Below, in pieces: positions 61,592 to 64,000 of a stretch of DNA of 64,000 nucleotides. The notes under the pieces are model-generated. The model did not search any database and had not been told where the DNA came from. It saw only the letters and a list, made by a program, of their open reading frames with translations. The first letter of the stretch is position 1; every line of letters begins with the position of its first letter. The stretch covers positions 558,001 to 622,000 of the forward strand of contig NZ_CP050133.1 of assembly GCF_011612585.1 (NCBI RefSeq). Reading direction: 5' to 3'. Origin of the DNA: Streptococcus cristatus ATCC 51100. Its GTDB lineage: Bacteria; Bacillota; Bacilli; Lactobacillales; Streptococcaceae. Both the position numbers and the translations under genes were made by a program.

Positions 61592-61879
61592 GAAGCTGTC
61601 TACAAATGCCAAATAGTGTAACTTACCAGCATCTTGAATATTCCCTGCCGGTAGAAAGAAATCAAGAAGATTGAAGAAGTATAGCTAGCTATCTTTTTCA
61701 ATTTTTTTTGGGTTGGATGAGATAATTTCTACTGAAAAAATAGGCGAATATCTATATTTATATAGGGTGAATTTGCTATCCTATAAGTAATCATAAACCC
61801 TTAAATAATAATTCAAAATATATGCAATTCCTCTTCTTTATGCTATAATAGTTATCGAAAAAGCAAAAAGGAGGAAAAG
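61592..61879. other. Gap upstream of the surface adhesin with promoter
   Basis: No gene. Extended -10 TGCTATAAT (61841-61849) and the strong ribosome binding site AAAGGAGG (61867-61874) serve the adhesin gene. The rest is A/T-rich with no recognised operator. Confidence 0.6.
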
Positions 61880-64000
61880 ATGTTTTTCCAGGATAGAAAG
61901 ATAAAGTATTCAATCCGCAAATTATCAGTTGCTACTGTATCACTTGCGATTGGATTTTTGTTTGCACCCGCAGCGATTGGAGCGGGTCAAGTAGCCCATG
62001 CGGATGAGCTTGTGGCTACAGCTCAAGTAGAAAATAAGTCAGAAAATCAAGTCTCGGTGGGAACTTCTGAACCAGCGAAAACAGAAACTCAAGAGACTGT
62101 CTCAGTAACGCCTTCTGCACCCGTGCAAGTAGAAAGTAAAGAGGCTATCACAACAACAGTTCCTGCGCCAGCACAGACAGAAACGCAAGGGGATAACCAA
62201 GCCTCATTGAAATCTGCTACGCCTGCTGAGACAGAGGCAAGTCAAGCGACAGATTCGACTATTTTTAAAAATGCTCAGCCAGCTACAGGCACAAGCCAAC
62301 CAGCTGCAGCCACTGCTCAACCTGCTTCAGCAAATGCAAGTCTAAATAAGAGCGCTTTAGAGAACTACCTCAAAAACTTGCGCAGCAAGGACTTTTCAAG
62401 TAAGACAGACGATAGTCTAGAAATCTTGAATGGCGTAATGACGGCTGCTGATGGTGTGCTTCAAACTGCAACAAAGCAAGAAGAAATTGATAAGGTTTAT
62501 CGCAATCTCGTGAACTTTGTCAATTCTGGTCTTCGTGATAAAAATCCGAAGTTCATCCCAGATCAGGATAAAACTCCTCGCTCAGCACTTTATGAGTTTG
62601 AAAGTGCTACACCAGGAAAAACAACTCCGCTTGCTCTGAACTACTTGAAGCCAGAAGATACAAAAATCTACAAAAAGGGCGATAAAGTAAAGGCCATCCA
62701 GCCAACTGAAACAACTTATGTAGAGTATGATGGAAGTGGTAGATGGACCTTTAAGGGCTATGACCATGATAGTCAGGTGATTGACAAAGATGATGTTTTC
62801 TTCACAGGTAAGTGGGAATTTACGCCGACACCATATAAGGCTACCTATAGAGCGGTTAATGGCTCACCTGGAAAAACTCCGCCATCTTATGTTGCAAATT
62901 GGAGTCCAGAAGATAGAAGAAGATTTGCTGAGGGTGAAGTAGTAAAAGCAAAAGAATTTCACTATGTTTTTTATACTTCAGAAGAATTTCCTAACCGAAA
63001 AGGCTATTGGGCTTTGACTGGCTTTGATGCTCCAAGTAAAGTGGCAAACAATGGCGATGTAGAGTTCGTAGGAACTTGGAAATACTTTGAGGATGTCACT
63101 GTATCCTACAAACCTATGAACCAGCACGATTTTGAGAATTTTTATCATTTACCAAGTAGTCCTAAGACCTCACGTGACGAATATAAATTACCTCTTCCTA
63201 AGGAGATAAAAGATCTAGAAAGTAGGCTATACGATTACAAGCTTTCTCTCAATCAGTTTGATGAACGCCATGAGTATTTACCTAAAGATATACTGGATAC
63301 GGTAGCAGCCTTGCTTCGCTACGATGAAGCTCAAAATCTCTACAAACCCTTCTATGATGCGGAAAATGAAGGAAATTGGACCTTTGAGGAAGATGTAGTA
63401 GATTTAACCTTCAGTCGTGAACTAGAGCGGGCGGCTACATATGGGGAAATACCAAAAGTTACAATACCATTGGAGTTTGTATTTAAAGGGGTTCCTCGGA
63501 AACCGACTTATGAGTTTATCAGCGATAGCTCAGATAAGCCTCTTCCAGCGGAAATTAATAATTTGAAGCCAACAAATATGCCTGAATGGGAGTATGCAAA
63601 GAGAAAGCAATACCCGAAAGGTGAGATGGTTCAGTCTGTTAGACCGATTCAAGAGTCCTACTATGACAAAACTAACAAGGGTACCTGGACCTTTAAAGGT
63701 TACGATTTTAAAGAAAAGCCAGTGAGCGAGTGGGATCACAAAGGATGGAACCTTAAGTTCACAGGTACTTGGACTTTTGTAGCAGACAAGTATTCAGAAA
63801 ACTATGAGTTCATCAGTAAGGATCCTAGCCTATCTCTACCAGAGGAAGTTAAAGCCCTAACGCCAAGTAATACAAATACCTATAATGATGGCGATACTGT
63901 AAATGCAGTAGCTCCCCTTAAGACGACCTACATGGACTTTGCCAACAAGGGAACTTGGAAATTTGAAGGCTATGACGCTGATAGTAAAGTGGTCAATAAA
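61880..64000 (+). CDS. YSIRK-type surface adhesin with SHIRT-like repeats (3' end outside window)
   Basis: The first 707 codons are open to the last base. Signal peptide with KYSIRKLSVATVSLAIG (residues 9-25), the YSIRK/GxxS type that directs export to the division septum, ending near AHADE (~49). Residues 50-160 are Thr/Ala/Pro/Gln-rich and low in complexity, followed by a helical FIVAR-like part (~155-215). From ~235 on come repeats of SHIRT type: YEFxS, TPGKTTPL / GSPGKTPP / SDKPLPAEI / LSLPEEV, a rigid run ending GRWTFKGYD, GTWTFKGYD, GTWKFEGYD, and FTGTWxF. About four copies begin at ~232, ~317, ~543 and ~641, with a divergent stretch between the second and third. A wall-sorting LPXTG end is expected but not in the window. 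Confidence 0.88.
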   Translation, partial: MFFQDRKIKYSIRKLSVATVSLAIGFLFAPAAIGAGQVAHADELVATAQVENKSENQVSVGTSEPAKTETQETVSVTPSAPVQVESKEAITTTVPAPAQTETQGDNQASLKSATPAETEASQATDSTIFKNAQPATGTSQPAAATAQPASANASLNKSALENYLKNLRSKDFSSKTDDSLEILNGVMTAADGVLQTATKQEEIDKVYRNLVNFVNSGLRDKNPKFIPDQDKTPRSALYEFESATPGKTTPLALNYLKPEDTKIYKKGDKVKAIQPTETTYVEYDGSGRWTFKGYDHDSQVIDKDDVFFTGKWEFTPTPYKATYRAVNGSPGKTPPSYVANWSPEDRRRFAEGEVVKAKEFHYVFYTSEEFPNRKGYWALTGFDAPSKVANNGDVEFVGTWKYFEDVTVSYKPMNQHDFENFYHLPSSPKTSRDEYKLPLPKEIKDLESRLYDYKLSLNQFDERHEYLPKDILDTVAALLRYDEAQNLYKPFYDAENEGNWTFEEDVVDLTFSRELERAATYGEIPKVTIPLEFVFKGVPRKPTYEFISDSSDKPLPAEINNLKPTNMPEWEYAKRKQYPKGEMVQSVRPIQESYYDKTNKGTWTFKGYDFKEKPVSEWDHKGWNLKFTGTWTFVADKYSENYEFISKDPSLSLPEEVKALTPSNTNTYNDGDTVNAVAPLKTTYMDFANKGTWKFEGYDADSKVVNK

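Overview
The window is a chromosomal segment of a Streptococcus, most likely from the sanguinis/gordonii/mitis part of the genus. The reasons are the gene content (vicRKX, a lysine-type murE, ytgP-type murJ, hprK-lgt, upp-clpP-ylbG-liv, xseAB-ispA-tlyA-argR-recN), a YSIRK-type surface protein with SHIRT-like repeats, and the typical Gram-positive operators (CtsR, CodY, MET-box). No rRNA, tRNA, CRISPR array, IS transposase or phage gene was seen.

Layout. 0-6.3 kb: a CPBP membrane protease-like gene, murE and murJ reading away from one shared -35 region, and a methionine/cysteine pair (metB-patB) under a MET-box. 6.3-10.1 kb: a magnesium locus made of a strong promoter, an M-box riboswitch with terminator, a GST-like gene, a short leader ORF not previously called, and the P3B-type Mg2+ ATPase mgtA. 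10.1-15.2 kb (minus strand): zwf with a CodY box, an MFS exporter, and a small-protein/permease/YcgQ-like operon. 15.3-24 kb: tex, sprT-like, pspC-like, nudix, hprK-lgt-DUF948-ytxH, a C39-like lipoprotein and a U32 peptidase. 24-31.4 kb: two stress-type modules, TetR with an ABC exporter (twin perfect operators) and Rrf2 with VOC and ogt (twin TGTAAT dyads). 31.4-40.7 kb: pepQ, vicRKX, a structured repeat, rnc-smc. 40.7-43.5 kb: a decayed block that looks acquired, holding an AI-2E-exporter pseudogene, a membrane protein fused to a permuted-papain-like domain and a truncated tadA, set between smc and the HAD-HAD-ftsY genes. 45-53.3 kb: ftsY, upp, clpP, ylbG and the livJHMGF importer. 53.3-54.1 kb: a tandem hairpin array and gene-free DNA. 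54.1-61.6 kb: nnrD, a short HTH protein, the xseA-xseB-ispA-tlyA-argR-recN cluster and a phosphoesterase. 61.9 kb to the end: the first 707 codons of a large surface adhesin.

The most interesting signal is at 7305-7432. A 23-codon ORF with a strong ribosome binding site and an acidic/proline N-terminus (DDHPEP) lies just before mgtA, overlaps one arm of an 18-bp hairpin, and that hairpin excludes a second small hairpin ending one base before the mgtA ribosome binding site. Its arrangement suggests a translation-based Mg2+ sensor working below the M-box. Next in interest are the 117-bp tandem hairpin array after livF, whose inner hairpins differ in sequence but keep pairing, the membrane/permuted-papain fusion protein, and the twin-operator stress modules. 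All calls come from reading the sequence and recalled family knowledge; no database search was run.
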